Part shown: piece by piece, positions 33,105 through 43,679 of the stretch | Numbering within the stretch: the stretch's first letter is position 1 | Layout of the letters: every line of letters starts with the position of its first letter | Position numbers and translations under genes: made by a program | The notes under the pieces: generated by a model | The model's database searches: none | Told to the model about the DNA's origin: nothing | Seen by the model: the letters and a program-made list of their open reading frames with translations, nothing else | Assembly (NCBI GenBank): GCA_015179025.1 | Contig: WHUX01000080.1 | Coordinates: 124,001-188,000 of the forward strand | Direction: 5' to 3' | DNA length: 64,000 bases | Source of the DNA: Terfezia claveryi | Taxonomy: Eukaryota; Ascomycota; Pezizomycetes; Pezizales; Pezizaceae

Positions 33105-34370
33105 AACCTCATGCTTTGAGACTTATATATATATATATACGAGAAACTCATGCTTTTCAAGGCTTATATATATATATATGCGAGAAACTCATGCTTTTCG
33201 AGGCTTATATATAGATATGCGAGAAACTCATGCTTTTCGAGGCTTATATATATATATGCGGGAAACTCGTGCTTTGGAGATATATATATACTCATGCTTT
33301 TCGAGGCTTCTAGATATATATGCGAGAAACTCATGCTTTGAGACTTATATATATATATATGCGAGAAACCCATCGTTAGTTTCATCTGGAAGCCTCGAAA
33401 AGTATGAGTATATATATAAGTCTCAAAGTACGAGTTTCTCGCATATATATATATATATCTCCAAAGCACAAGTTTCTCGCAGATATACTAATAAGCCTCA
33501 AGAGCACGAGTTTCTCGCATATATATATATATATCTCCAAAGCACGAGTTTCCCGCATATATATTAATAAGCCTCAAAAGCATGAGTTTCTCGCATATAT
33601 ATCTAGAAACCTCGAAAAGCATGAGTATATATATATCTCTAAAGCATGAGTTTCCCACATATATATCTGGAAGCCTCAAAAAGCATGAGTATATATATAA
33701 GTCTCAAAGCATGAGTTTCCCACATATATATATATATATATCTCCAAAGCACGAGTTTCCCGCATATCTATATATAAGCCTCGAAAAGCATGAGTTTCTC
33801 GCATATATATATATATATCTCCAAAGCACAAGTTTCCCGCATATATATCTGGAAGCCTCGAAAAGTATGAGTATATATATAAGTCTCAAAGCATGAGTTT
33901 CTCGCATATATATATATATATATCTCCAAAGCATGAGTTTCCCACATATATATATATAAGCCTCGAAAAGCATGAGTTTCTCGCATATCTATATATAAGC
34001 CTCGAAAAGCATGAGTTTCTCGCATATATATATATATAAGCCTCAAAGCATGAGTTTCTCGCATATATATCTAGAAACCTCGAAAAGCATGAGTTACTAG
34101 CATATTTATATATAAGTCACAAAAGCACGAGTTTCTCGCATATATATCTGGAAGCCTCGAAAAGCATGAGTATATATATAAGTCTCAAAGCACGAGTTTC
34201 TCACATATATATATATATATATCTCCAAAGCACGAGTTTCCCGTATATATATATATAAGCCTCAAAAAGCATGAGTTTCTCGCATATCTATATATAAGCC
34301 TCGAAAAGCATGAGTTTCTCGCATATATATATATAAGCCTCGAAAAGCATGAGTTTCTCGCATATATATG
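33105..34370. repeat. E inner AT-rich minisatellite
   Basis: Units of about 35-55 bp contain GAGTTTCTCGCATATATAT and AAGCCTCGAAAAGCATGAG. From 33105 to about 33365 they read in the opposite direction (CTCATGCTTTTCGAGGC). After about 33370 they flip, so the symmetry axis of palindrome E lies near 33365. The many ORFs here (rich in Ile, Tyr, Ser, Arg, Glu) are by-products of the repeat. Confidence 0.85.
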
Positions 34371-36219
34371 TTCTGGTCCGTTCCGGGATCCGGGCCATAC
34401 CGGTATGGCCCGGTCCATACCGGTATGGACTGGATATCGCAACGGACCAGGCCGTTACGAGATTAAATTGTTCAATGTCACGGATAGCAACAAGGATTTA
34501 CCACAACACCACAGCGGCCACAGCGACATTAAAAGTACTAAATAGGGACATATCTGATATGAAGGTAATTTTGTAGCAACATTTGGTCAACGGAGATAAC
34601 ATAAGTGACCTATCGAAGAAAATACTCAGTAGAGGTATACCCGAAATGAAGGTTATTATGTAGAGAAACATTAGGTCAAAGAACAAGAGGTTGTAGCATG
34701 CGCAATAGTAGCCTTTAAAGATCACGATACCATAACTTCTTTGCAACAAACACAAGTGTTTTAACCATTGCTTTGCTTAATTACACTCTTACCGGTCTCT
34801 ACAATATTACACTCTTACCACCAGCGGAAGCATGCAAAACACCATTATCTAGAGCCAACGGAAGCATGAATTGCATGCATATATAGAGGCCGAAAAGCCA
34901 TCATTTCTATATGTTTGTCTTCTCATTCGTTTCCCATATATGGGTATTTCCTCCTTTATGCTAGGTTTTGCCAATTGCAGGAGGAGCCCCAACCGACGTG
35001 GCGGGATGATTGTAGGTAAGACATGTAATCTGGTTTTAAGACAGCGCCAATCGATCCAATGGCTGGCGGCAAGACTCAGCAAGTCCCTATTTCCAAGGTG
35101 TGCCCGGCTGGGACTTAGAGCTTTTCTCCTGTTCATTCCTTCCAAATAATTTTGATCGCTCAATTCTACCTGGTTTGCTTGCTCATTTTCTCGCTCATTT
35201 TCTTGCTGATTTGCTTGCTCGATTCTATGCTGATTTGCTCACTCGATTGTATACTGATTTGCTTGCTTGATTCTAGGCTGATTTGCTCGCTCGATTATAT
35301 GCTGATTTGCTCGCTCGATTATATGCTTATTTGCTCGCTCGATTATATGCTGATTTGCTCGCTCGATTCTAGGCTGATTTCCTCGCTCGATTCTATGCCA
35401 GTGGTGATTTCCTTGCTCAATTCTCTGCTGATTTCCTCTCTCAATACTAGGCTGATTTGCTTGCTCGATTCTACGCTGGTTTGCTCGCTCATTTTCTCGC
35501 TGATTTGCTTGCTCGATTCTAGGCTGATTTGCTCGCTCGATTGTATGCTGATTTGCTCGCTCGATTGTAGGCTGATTTCCTCGCTCGATTTGGTGATATC
35601 CTTGCTCAATTCTCTACTGATTTCCTCGCTCAATTGTAGGCTGATTTCCTCGCTCGATTCTAGGCTGAGTTGCTTGCTCAATTCTAGCGGATATCCAGGT
35701 TAATATAGACAGTGAATTGCAGGCTCATATGGACGGCGAATCTAGGATTCTAGGGATGCGGATGTGAAGGCTGGTACAGATGGGGGTTTTGGGGCGTAGC
35801 GTGTTAGATAGCCTTATTAGATAATCGTGAGAATAAAATGGATTATTTCAAAATGCATATAATGCAGGTGAACTACAAGAACAAGCGCGGTAGCGCGGGC
35901 GAGGATATGCTGGGAGACCATTTGTGTTGGAGTTTGGAATGGGATGGTGACTACGTAGAGGGTAGAGGTTAAGGTAGACATGAATCTAGGAATATGGCAT
36001 CAAATGATTTACATTGGTTAGGCCAAATAAGTTGGGTGTGCGTAAGGAAATATAAGAAGATATGAATATTTATGCCATCCCGGAACGGCCTGGGTAATAT
36101 CGCAATCTCACAACGGCCCAGTTCATACCGGTATGGGGGGCTATACCGGTATGGCCTGGGCAATCCTGGAATGGCCTGGTCCATACCGGTATGGCCTGGA
36201 ATCCCGGAACGGACCATAA
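34371..36219. mobile_element. Inner element with terminal inverted repeats, no transposase
   Basis: The left end TTCTGGTCCGTTCCGGGATC (34371) matches the inverted right end, which reads TTATGGTCCGTTCCGGGATT on the opposite strand (ends 36219). Both ends lie in (AT)n minisatellite, so a TA-rich target is likely. Subterminal CCATACCGGTATGG palindromes occur twice at the left (34394, 34414) and in two or three copies at the right (36124-36195). The interior has a 24-bp minisatellite and otherwise unrecognised sequence. It is likely a non-autonomous DNA transposon nested in E. Confidence 0.55.
35152..35703 (+). repeat. 24-bp minisatellite open on both strands
   Basis: Units near GATTTGCTCGCTCGATTCTA with a GGCT tail repeat over about 530 bp. 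Because the period is a multiple of three, one plus frame stays open for 183 codons (LICSLDSR-type octapeptides, hydrophobic). A minus frame stays open for 112 codons (EISLESSEQ, helical and charged). Octapeptide regularity alone does not make this a gene. There is no promoter or conserved partner, so it is kept as a repeat. Confidence 0.6.
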
Positions 36220-36844
36220 CATATATATATATAAGTCTCAAAGCATGAGTTTCTCGCATATATATCTGGAAGCCTCGAAAAGCATGAGTATATATATAAG
36301 TCTCAAAGCACGTATATATATATATATATATTTCCAAAGCACGAGTTTCCCGCATATATATATATAAGCCTCGAAAAGCATGAGTTTCTCGCATATTTAT
36401 ATATAAGCCCCGAAAAGCATGAGTTTCTCGCATATATATATATAAGCCTCGAAAAGCATGAGTTTCTCGCATATATATATATATAAGTCTCAAAGCATGA
36501 GTTTCTCGTATAAACAAGTCCATATTTACAAGCCTGCCATGAGGGCTCCTCTTCCATACCTATTACCCACTTCGGTAATCTCACAGCTGGCAGGCATATG
36601 TGGCCTGAAACATGCATGTGCTGATCTGTCACACCAGCGTGCGCCAATCTGCCTTCCCGCCAATCACACATATTTGTCGGCCACGTCAACCGAGACATAT
36701 TTCCAGGCATGCGTGAACGAACATAACACGAGAGTACATACGCCCCCTCTTTGCACAGGTAACTCAACCAGCCAGTCGGCGGCAGGTCAAGCTGAGGTTA
36801 GGACTCGCCCAGTGCACTTTCGAGATATCCCCCATCTATATGCG

Positions 36845-37760
36845 GAGACATAGCTAGCTAGGTACATGAACTCGGCAGAAAACCAGCGGACTCTATGTGA
36901 ATGTATAGCTAATTGCTCTTAGGACTCCGCCAGTGCAGTTCCGATATATCCCCAATCTATATGCGCAGACACAGGCATAGCTAGGTACATGAACTCGCCA
37001 GAAAACCAGCGGACTCTAGCTAATTGCTCTTAGGACTCCGCCAGTGCAGTTCCGATATATCCCTAATCTATATGCGCAGACACAGGCATAGCCAGGTATG
37101 TGAAGTGGCCAGAAAACCAGCGGACTCTATGTGAATGTATAGCTAATTGCTCTTAGGACTCTGCCAGTGCAGTTCCGATATATCCCCAATCTATATGCGC
37201 AGACACAGGCATAGTTAGGTACATGAACTGGCCAGAAAACCAGCGGACTCTATGTGAATGTATAGCTAATTGCTCTTAGGACTCCGCTAGTGCAGTTCCG
37301 ATATATCCCTAATCTATATGCGCAGGTACAGGCATAGCCAGGTACGTGAACTGGCCAGAAAACCAGCGGACTCTATGTGAATGTATAGCTAATTGCTCTT
37401 AGGACTCCGCCAGTACAGTTCCGATATATCCCCAATCTATATGCCCAGACGCAGGCATAGCTAGGTACGTGAACTCGCCAGAAAACCAGCGGACTCTAGC
37501 TAATTGCTTTTAGGACTCCGCCAGTGCAGTTCCGATATATCCCCAATCTATATGCACAGACACAGGTATAGCCAGGTACGTGAACTCGCCAGAAAACCAG
37601 CGGACTGTATGTGAAGGCATAGCTAATTGCTCTTAGGACTCCGCAAGTGCACTCCCGAGATATTCCCCATCTATATGCGTAGACATACCTAGGTACGTGA
37701 ACTCACCAGCCAATCCACGGACTTTATGGGAACGCATAGCTAATTGCTCTAGTAATAGGC
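36845..37760 (-). repeat. E right-arm tandem repeat, about 8 units
   Basis: This is the reverse complement of the left-arm unit: AGCTAATTGCTCTTAGGACT occurs about every 112-123 bp (36905 to 37741). There are eight units against about twelve at the left, so the arms have changed copy number independently since the palindrome formed. Confidence 0.85.
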
Positions 37761-38270
37761 ATTGCTCATGGCAGTGGATGACTACATCAGCCAGCAATTA
37801 GGTAGCTCTAGGTATATGCAGTCTCGCGATATCAGCGTTCTGTTGTTAATAGCTATATGGATATTATTAGATCAAAGCACGGTGATAATGACTTTGCAGA
37901 CGGCTCAGATCAGGGAACTGCTAGGATTTTTGGAGGCATATGCGCAGGATGAGTTCAAGTAGGATGCATGAGGGAATGGTTCGTTGGAAGTGCATCTATA
38001 GCTCAGCTATGTATATAGAAATTCAAACGTACATAGTTCTTGCAATACATAGCTGCTATCACCTCCATGCTCTGAGTGCACAGGTAGTTGTGCTAGGGCG
38101 TCGATGTTAAAGACATACATCATGGCGGCACCTCAGAAAACACGGCGCCAGGGCGGTACCTCCCAAGACATAGCATCAGAGCTCATTCCTGATGATTGTT
38201 CAGGAACATCAGGGTCAGGAGGAGGACCATGTGGTGCCAGCGTCAGCAGGCAGCCTGTGAAGAGCCGGCG

Positions 38271-38627
38271 TCAGGGAGACAGAGAAACAGCGGAGCGCGC
38301 CGGTAACTGGCATTTTGTCATTAGTGGCACCGAAGGCGTCAGATGCCATAAAGGCAAACTATATTCCTTTGTGATGGAGATGGGTTGACCGTCGATGATA
38401 TCCAGAACATGGGGGGTTTTTAGCTTTGACATGGGTATGGAGAATTTACTGACAAAGGCCTGGTCAATGAATGCAATTCCTGAAGCTCCGCAATCTATAA
38501 GGGCTGACGTAGTGATTGTTCTATCATTGATATTGAGAGAGATAGATACAACAAAATGCTCGCTGAACAAGTGAGATTCATCAACAACAGAAGAAGTGGA
38601 AGAAACAGAAAATGCAGACAAAGACAA
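38271..38627 (-). pseudogene. Gypsy A' protease, N-terminal piece
   Basis: Minus strand: FVVSISLNINDRTITTSALI followed by DCGASGIAFIDQAFVSKFS is a retropepsin-like active-site region, with DCGAS in place of the usual D-S/T-G-A. HVLDIIDGQPISITKEYSLP follows, and then the frame runs into palindrome E. The second half of the domain is at 30486-30640. Confidence 0.8.
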
Positions 38628-38668
38628 AGATAGATGGCCTAGAGCAGGTCCCTTACTAGTGTCAGTAA

Positions 38669-39202
38669 CTAGGCAAGGGACAGGGCTTTTCTCGACTCGT
38701 CAAGCTCCTCAATCCTGGGCACTGGAGTATCGGAGATAGCGTGGATGGCGAGGGAGTGATTCTTTCGAAGTGGGCAAGCCGCATTAAAGTGATTAGTCTT
38801 CCTACAGGCTATGCATAGCCCATCATTCCAGTGGCGTTCCCTCTCTTCTTGGGTCAGGCGGGGTCTGCCCGCGGATAAGTCCATAGGGGCTGGTCTACCC
38901 GCCACGAGAAAAGGGTGGGCTAGCTTGTTTAGGGGGGTTATGGTGGCCTGTGGCTGGGGGTGAGGTACTGAAAAGGTCGATAGTGGGGGTGCTGTTGTAG
39001 GGGAGGCCTTATGGCTGTTTCTAAACCTAGCTATCTTTTGCTCTAATCGGCTGGCCTGATCAATGTATTCTTCAAGGGTGTGGACATCTGGGAAGTTGAT
39101 AAGTGCCTGTCTCAGTTCTACACTTAAGCCTTCCTGAAATTGATCCAGTTTAATCTTGTCGCTCCATTCGACCTCCACATATAGTCTAGAGAATTCAGCC
39201 AC
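38669..39202 (-). pseudogene. Gypsy A' gag with CCHC zinc knuckle
   Basis: Minus strand: MAEFSRLYVEVEWSDKIKLD, QFQEGLSVELRQALINFPD and EEYIDQASRLEQKIARFRN are the Retrotrans_gag-type helices. A Pro-rich stretch and the nucleocapsid knuckle CIACRKTNHFNAACP (C-x2-C-x4-H-x4-C) follow. It binds element RNA in an active particle. It is in the same gag as the frames at 39322-39832 and is separated from them by a stop. Confidence 0.85.
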
Positions 39203-39321
39203 ATAGGTGGCAAGGTCGATGTTTCTTTGTCGGAGGGCCTGGAGGGCTAGGGTGGTTGTTCCCTTTGGGTCTGGGTCTCCAAATACTCAGTTAAGGATCA
39301 CGAATAGGGCAGAGATATCCG

Positions 39322-39832
39322 CTAGTTTGATACCTGTTTCCAAAACATAGGGCTGGACTTGGTCCACAGCCTTCCCCTCCAGCAAGCCATAAACGTAAGT
39401 GAGTTTGTGCTGAGTGGTTGGAAACTTAGCAGCATCTCTATTGAGCTTAATATTGATGGAGTTTTTCCAGGCCTTGAAGCGGGCCTGTTCACCATTAAAT
39501 TTAGGTGGGGTGGGAAAGTCTTGGGTTTTGGTGGGTGTGGCGATAGCAGGTGCCTATGCGGTTGCAGTGGCAAGGGCACGGTTAAGATTGCGCATGGTTA
39601 CTCGATCATCTATGAGGTCCTCTCGGAGAAGGAGGATTTCATCTTTGCCTTCTTTCAGCCTTTGTTGGATGTCTTGGATCTCTGCTCCTTGTTTTTTGCC
39701 AATCTTATAGGTGGCAGTGAAGATATCGATGGCCATTCGGTGGTATTCCAACAGCTGAGCTGGGTCTGAGGGTATTGGGGTTACCCGCCATGCTTGAAAT
39801 CTATCGGTAGGTAACAGGGTTGGTTCAGACAT
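39322..39832 (-). pseudogene. Gypsy A' gag N-terminus, frameshifted
   Basis: The ATG at 39832 (minus) starts MSEPTLLPTDRFQAWRVTPI. The predicted helical segment YKIGKKQGAEIQDIQQRLKE and EEILLLREDL-like residues suggest a coiled coil. The frame then shifts into 39579-39322. It begins 32 bp inside the 5' LTR boundary (39864), a short leader typical of Gypsy elements. Confidence 0.7.
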
Positions 39833-39863
39833 TGTACTGGTTGGTCAGAGCGATCCAACATAG

Positions 39864-40368
39864 TGTAACGTGGGCTCTGGAGACAAGGCAACCAAGGGGT
39901 ACGCCGGGGAGAAGGCAGAGGCTAGGGCAAGACACACGTAGGAATGCTACGTATGAGACTAGGAGAAGGCTGGGATGGGAGGCAAGGGCAAGCGGCAAGA
40001 GGGGCAGAGGGAAGGGGCACGAGACATGCGGAGGCAGTTGCCGTGTATGTCGGAGGGGGGCAGCTGTGCTGCAGAGCTATTTACGGGACAAGGTAAGACG
40101 AGGGGGTGTACAAGGGAGGTACACCTTCATGGAGAGACAAGATCCTATATTGGGTATACAAAACGTTGGATGGGGATCCAACGAGAGGGCAGAGAGAGCA
40201 AGCTTAATATACAGGCTTCCTTCCTAGCCAAGGCCACCGAAAGAAATAAGGTTCCCGAGACCCTTTATCTTGGGAACAGAGATAACAATGATATCAATCA
40301 ACAATAACAAGAGTCGGACCGAATCTCGTCTGACTCTCAAACGCGGCTAGAAAAGGACGGTTATGACA
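39864..40368 (-). repeat. Gypsy A' 5' LTR
   Basis: This 505-bp LTR runs TGTAACG to TTATGACA, matching 25707-26248 over its length apart from the duplicated segment in the latter. It abuts the right-hand ATACC duplication (40369-40373). The minus-strand internal region starts at 39863. Confidence 0.85.
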
Positions 40369-41280
40369 ATACCCTATGGAATTTCCTAGATGTGTTCTGC
40401 ACCACCTACGGGACGATATCCTCATATACTCAGATACCCTAGCTGAAAACAAGATCTATGTCTGACAAGTGCTGGAGAAGCTGGAACGAGCTGGGTTATA
40501 CCTGAAGCCAGAAAAGTGCGAGTTCTATGTGCAAGAGGTCAAGTATCTGGAGCTGATTATCACCACCGAGGGTATCAAGATGGACCCTGCCAAGGTTACG
40601 GCAATCCAGGAGTGGGAGACCCTAGCCAACCTTAAGGATGTACAGGCTTTTCTGGGATTTACTAACTTTTACTGCCACTTTATATTGGGCTATTCAAGGA
40701 TCGTGGCACTATTGACGGCCTTGATGAGAACGAAGGCAGAAGCTGGCTTACCCCCGATGACAAAAAAGGTCTTCTAATGGAACCTGGCAGCCCAGTTGGC
40801 CTTTGAGAGCCTCAAGAAGGCTTTCTGTTCAGCTGCGATACTAGCCCACTTCGACCCCAATCGAGAATGCATTGTTGAAACTGATGCCTCCGACTATATC
40901 TGTGTAGGAATTCTGTCCCAGAAGGATGACAATGGGATCCTTCACCTAGTAGCCTATTTCTCAAAAAAACACTCCCCATCGGAGTGCAATTACGAGATCT
41001 ATGATAAGGAATTAATGGCCATTGTACGAGTGTTTGAGGAATAGAAGCCCTACCTGGAATCAGCAAAGGGGGTTATCGAGGTCCTTTCTGACCACAAGAA
41101 CCTGGAATACTTTACAACCACTAAGTTGTTGAATTGCCGGCAGGCTAGGTGGTCGGAGTTTCTGTCCTGGTTCAACTTCAAGATCAGATACTGGCCAGGA
41201 AAGGCTGGGGGTAAGCCAGATGCACTAACCAGGAGATCAGGAGATCTCCCTAAAGGGGGAGATGAAAGGCTGAGGTACCA
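40369..41280 (+). pseudogene. Gypsy A reverse transcriptase (end) and RNase H
   Basis: Continues the RT interrupted at 25706: LWNFLDVFC, then the catalytic loop where TACCTGGACGA is expected but one base is missing, so YLDD is frameshifted. DILIYSDTLAENK, LEKLERAGLYLKPEKCEFYV and DVQAFLGFTNFYCHFI follow. RNase H follows: [61 protein letters not shown], then GKPDALTRR. In-frame stops (V*QV, VF*WN, EE*KP) fit Trp/Gln codon decay. Confidence 0.85.
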
Positions 41281-41330
41281 GAATGAGGTGGTACTGAAAC
41301 CTGAAAACCTCAACCTGGTGGCCAATACTC

Positions 41331-41462
41331 TTGCTGATGCTAATGCTGATGCTGATGCTGATGCTGACGCTAATACTGAGGCTGATACTGATACTAATGC
41401 TGATGCTGAGGCTGATGCTGATGCTAATGCTGAAGCTAGAGCAGACCCCAGAGCAGATCCCC
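41331..41462 (+). repeat. Ala-Asp hexanucleotide repeat in A pol linker
   Basis: A (GCTGAT)n array with GCTAAT and GCTGAG variants encodes alternating Ala-Asp/Asn/Glu between RNase H and the integrase zinc module. It is homologous to 27895-28030 in A', but the unit composition differs. Confidence 0.8.
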
Positions 41463-41479
41463 TGCTGCGGATATGACAG

Positions 41480-42265
41480 GTATGTGTGGAGGACCCCCTA
41501 GTCAAGGATATAATCACTGCAATAGAATCTGGACAGCGCCGTCATACCAGGATTTCCTTAGCTGAATGTACAACCTAGGACGGCCTTCTCTACTACCTGG
41601 ACAGCCTCTACGTACTTGCAGACGATGAGCTATGCCTGAGACTGATCAAGAAACACCACGATACCCCGGCAGTAGGTCACTCTAGAGTAGCTAAAATGTT
41701 AGAGCTGCTGGCTAGGCAGTATATATGGATTGACTAATGGAAGGAGGTGGAGCAGTACATATGGAACTGCCATATTTGTAAGCATGCTAAGCCTACCCGT
41801 CACGCTCCTTATGGGACCCTGAAGCCCCTGGAGATCCTGGATCAACCTTGGCAATACCTAACCATGGACTTTGTAACTAGGTTGCCAGAGGATTCGGGAT
41901 TTAATGCTATTCTTATGGTAGTAGACTGATTGACCAAAATGAGGTATGTTATACCTTGCCATAATACCTGCTCAGTTCGGGACCTCGCTAGTCTCTACCT
42001 CAACCATGTATTCTGATACCATGGTCTCCCCAAGTTAGTTGTCTCGGACCGCGGACCCCAGTTCGTCTCAAACTTCTGGAAGGTTTTCTGCGAGCTTTTA
42101 GGGATTGACATACACCTCTCCACGGCATATCACCCCCAAACAGATGGTCAGTCCAAGTAAATGAATACAATCATGGAGCAGTAACTGAGAGCATATGTCA
42201 ATTACCAGCAAAACAACTGGGTTTTGCTACTGGTGACCTATGAGTTCGCCACTAACAACCATTTC
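41480..42265 (+). pseudogene. Gypsy A integrase, zinc-binding and catalytic core
   Basis: The zinc module (LIKKHHDTPAVGHSRVAKML, then NCHICKHAKPTRH) is followed by the core: LTMDFVTRLPEDSGFNAILM (Asp), [15 protein letters not shown] (Asp) and [11 protein letters not shown], after which Glu is replaced by a stop. The core is cut at NNHF by element B and continues at 58906. Stops are frequent. Confidence 0.8.
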
Positions 42266-42849
42266 TTTGACTAGCCTTCTACCACCTCCTATTGCTTTAT
42301 AAGCGTCCATAGCACACGGAATTTGCCATAGGAAGTTCCATGGCACTTGCCATATGAAGGCACCCTCATTATGGCTGCGTGACCTCTGTTTAAAGGCGTG
42401 AGAGTCATTACTATGGCCACATGACCATCGTTTATGGCGTGTGACTCATTACTATGGCCACATGACCCTTTTTGAACAGCGCACCACCTTCTGGTGTGCC
42501 ACTGTTTATTGTATTTATTTCCTTAGTCATCAGATCTCAGACGAGTATATATAGGCTGCTAGATTCCCTCTGGAATCCAAAAGAAAGACAAGAAGCAACC
42601 AAGCAAGCACTCAGAGCAAACAAGCCTATATTCCGATCAGATCAAGATCATATAGCTTAGATAGCATAAATTATATAAGATAGATTACACCAGTTAATTA
42701 CTATTCCCTTCAGGAACATCCCACATAGTAATCTCCCTACCCTTCTGAGGTCTTACCTCAGCAGAACCGAAATACACAAACGTCCGTGCCTACGGATATA
42801 GATTGTATAAACGGTACCGAATGAATACTGTCTAGTACCATTCATTACA
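42266..42849 (+). repeat. Gypsy B 5' LTR, 5'-shortened
   Basis: This matches 58321-58905 closely from CTAGCCTTCTACCACCTCC to the end TTCATTACA. It lacks about 95 bp present at the start of the 3' copy (58227-58320), though it still sits directly beside the ATTTC duplication. A small deletion after insertion is the simplest reading. GTATATATAGGC near 42543 is a candidate TATA box. Confidence 0.8.
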
Positions 42850-43075
42850 TTTTTTTTAACTCACTTACCTAATCTTTACTCTTAAATCCAAGGCCTGATC
42901 AACCTTCGGATACCTTTATTACACTCACGCAAGTATATACAATTCAACACCCAAGTGCACATATAAAATCGATATCATTATTCAACTAGCTAGCCAACAA
43001 AATCCAACAAACAAGACATCAGACTATCAACTACAGTACATCAACAAAAGACTTAGAAGCAAGCTAAGTAGAGCT

Positions 43076-43363
43076 CTAACGGGCAGTGGTATCCCATATT
43101 AAACAATCCCACCCTCGTTCACAACACTTTTCCCAATAAGGTCGACAACTCATCTTGTACTCCTGGCAACCGCCATTACATCTGTACCTGTAAATCCAGA
43201 ACACCATTGAAAAACCGGCCCTCCAGGTCCCAGGAATAATTGGTCTAAACAACCAAGCATCACAATCCCAAGGCTCAAATCTCGCTACCTCCACTGCAGC
43301 CATTTCCTCCAGAGAAGAATTACCTCCATCAGAACCTTCCTTAGGCCCAGACATCTCTACCAA
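43076..43363 (-). CDS. Antisense 95-aa Cys/Trp-rich ORF in B leader, doubtful
   Basis: Lies opposite the untranslated leader between the B 5' LTR and gag. It contains nine Cys/Trp-rich clusters (WDCDAWLFRP, CNGGCQEYKMSC, KCCERGWDCL). No family is recognised. The leader itself has no sense ORF here. It could be chance or an antisense product of the element. No promoter evidence is seen. Confidence 0.15.
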   Translation of the reverse strand: MVEMSGPKEGSDGGNSSLEEMAAVEVARFEPWDCDAWLFRPIIPGTWRAGFSMVFWIYRYRCNGGCQEYKMSCRPYWEKCCERGWDCLIWDTTAR

Positions 43364-43679
43364 TACCTCTGCACTCCCAATGTCTACCTTAACACACCAA
43401 TCAGAAAATGTGACACTCTTGCCGGAAGAACTAGAACTAAATTCTAGACTAGTAGACGAAGAAAAACCAAGACTATAAGAAACATCAGGATCCAGACATC
43501 TAGCCTAACTAGCCTCGTGAGCCACCGAGCCAACAGAACTGTCAGTTGAACGGAAATCATAAGGATCATCAGCCACCACACCATCAGCATAGAAAGGTGC
43601 CAAAGAAGAAAAGTAACTCGACGATCGTATCGCATAACCAGCTGCATTTGGTTGCGGACAGACGACGAAATCAGACATA

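Larger units (their letters stand above)
30640..38340. mobile_element. Foldback-like palindrome E in A' protease
   Basis: About 7.7 kb splits the A' protease gene. The outer arms are inverted copies: 30960-33120 on the left matches 36490-38160 on the right. Examples are the GCAAGAACTATGTACGTTTG block at 31098 with its reverse complement near 38025, and the GTGGGTAATAGGTATAGAAG block at 33039 with its reverse complement near 36550. From outside in, each arm has a moderately diverged end, a 112-122-bp tandem repeat, a unique 300-bp block and an AT-rich minisatellite. A separate 1.85-kb element with its own terminal repeats sits off centre (34371-36219). No transposase frame is recognisable. Foldback transposons have this plan, but a non-transposon origin is possible. 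End coordinates are approximate, and no target duplication was fixed. Confidence 0.7.
25707..40368 (-). mobile_element. Gypsy A': full-length minus-strand element, itself interrupted
   Basis: The element is bounded by LTRs 25707-26248 and 39864-40368 and by the 5-bp duplication ATACC (25702-25706 and 40369-40373). On the minus strand the order is 5' LTR, gag, protease, RT, RNase H, linker, integrase, chromodomain, polypurine tract and 3' LTR. Two later insertions split it: a solo LTR in the RT (29136-29758) and palindrome E in the protease (about 30640-38340). Without these it would be about 6.3 kb, a normal Gypsy length. It is closely related to A (same RT, linker and chromodomain), so the family inserted into its own relative. 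Multiple in-frame TAG/TAA stops make it inactive. Confidence 0.9.

Noticed and set aside
33150..34576. Many overlapping ORFs rich in Tyr, Ile, Ser and Arg on both strands
   Set aside because: They are translations of the AT-rich minisatellite of palindrome E, appear in several frames at once and end wherever the repeat phase changes.
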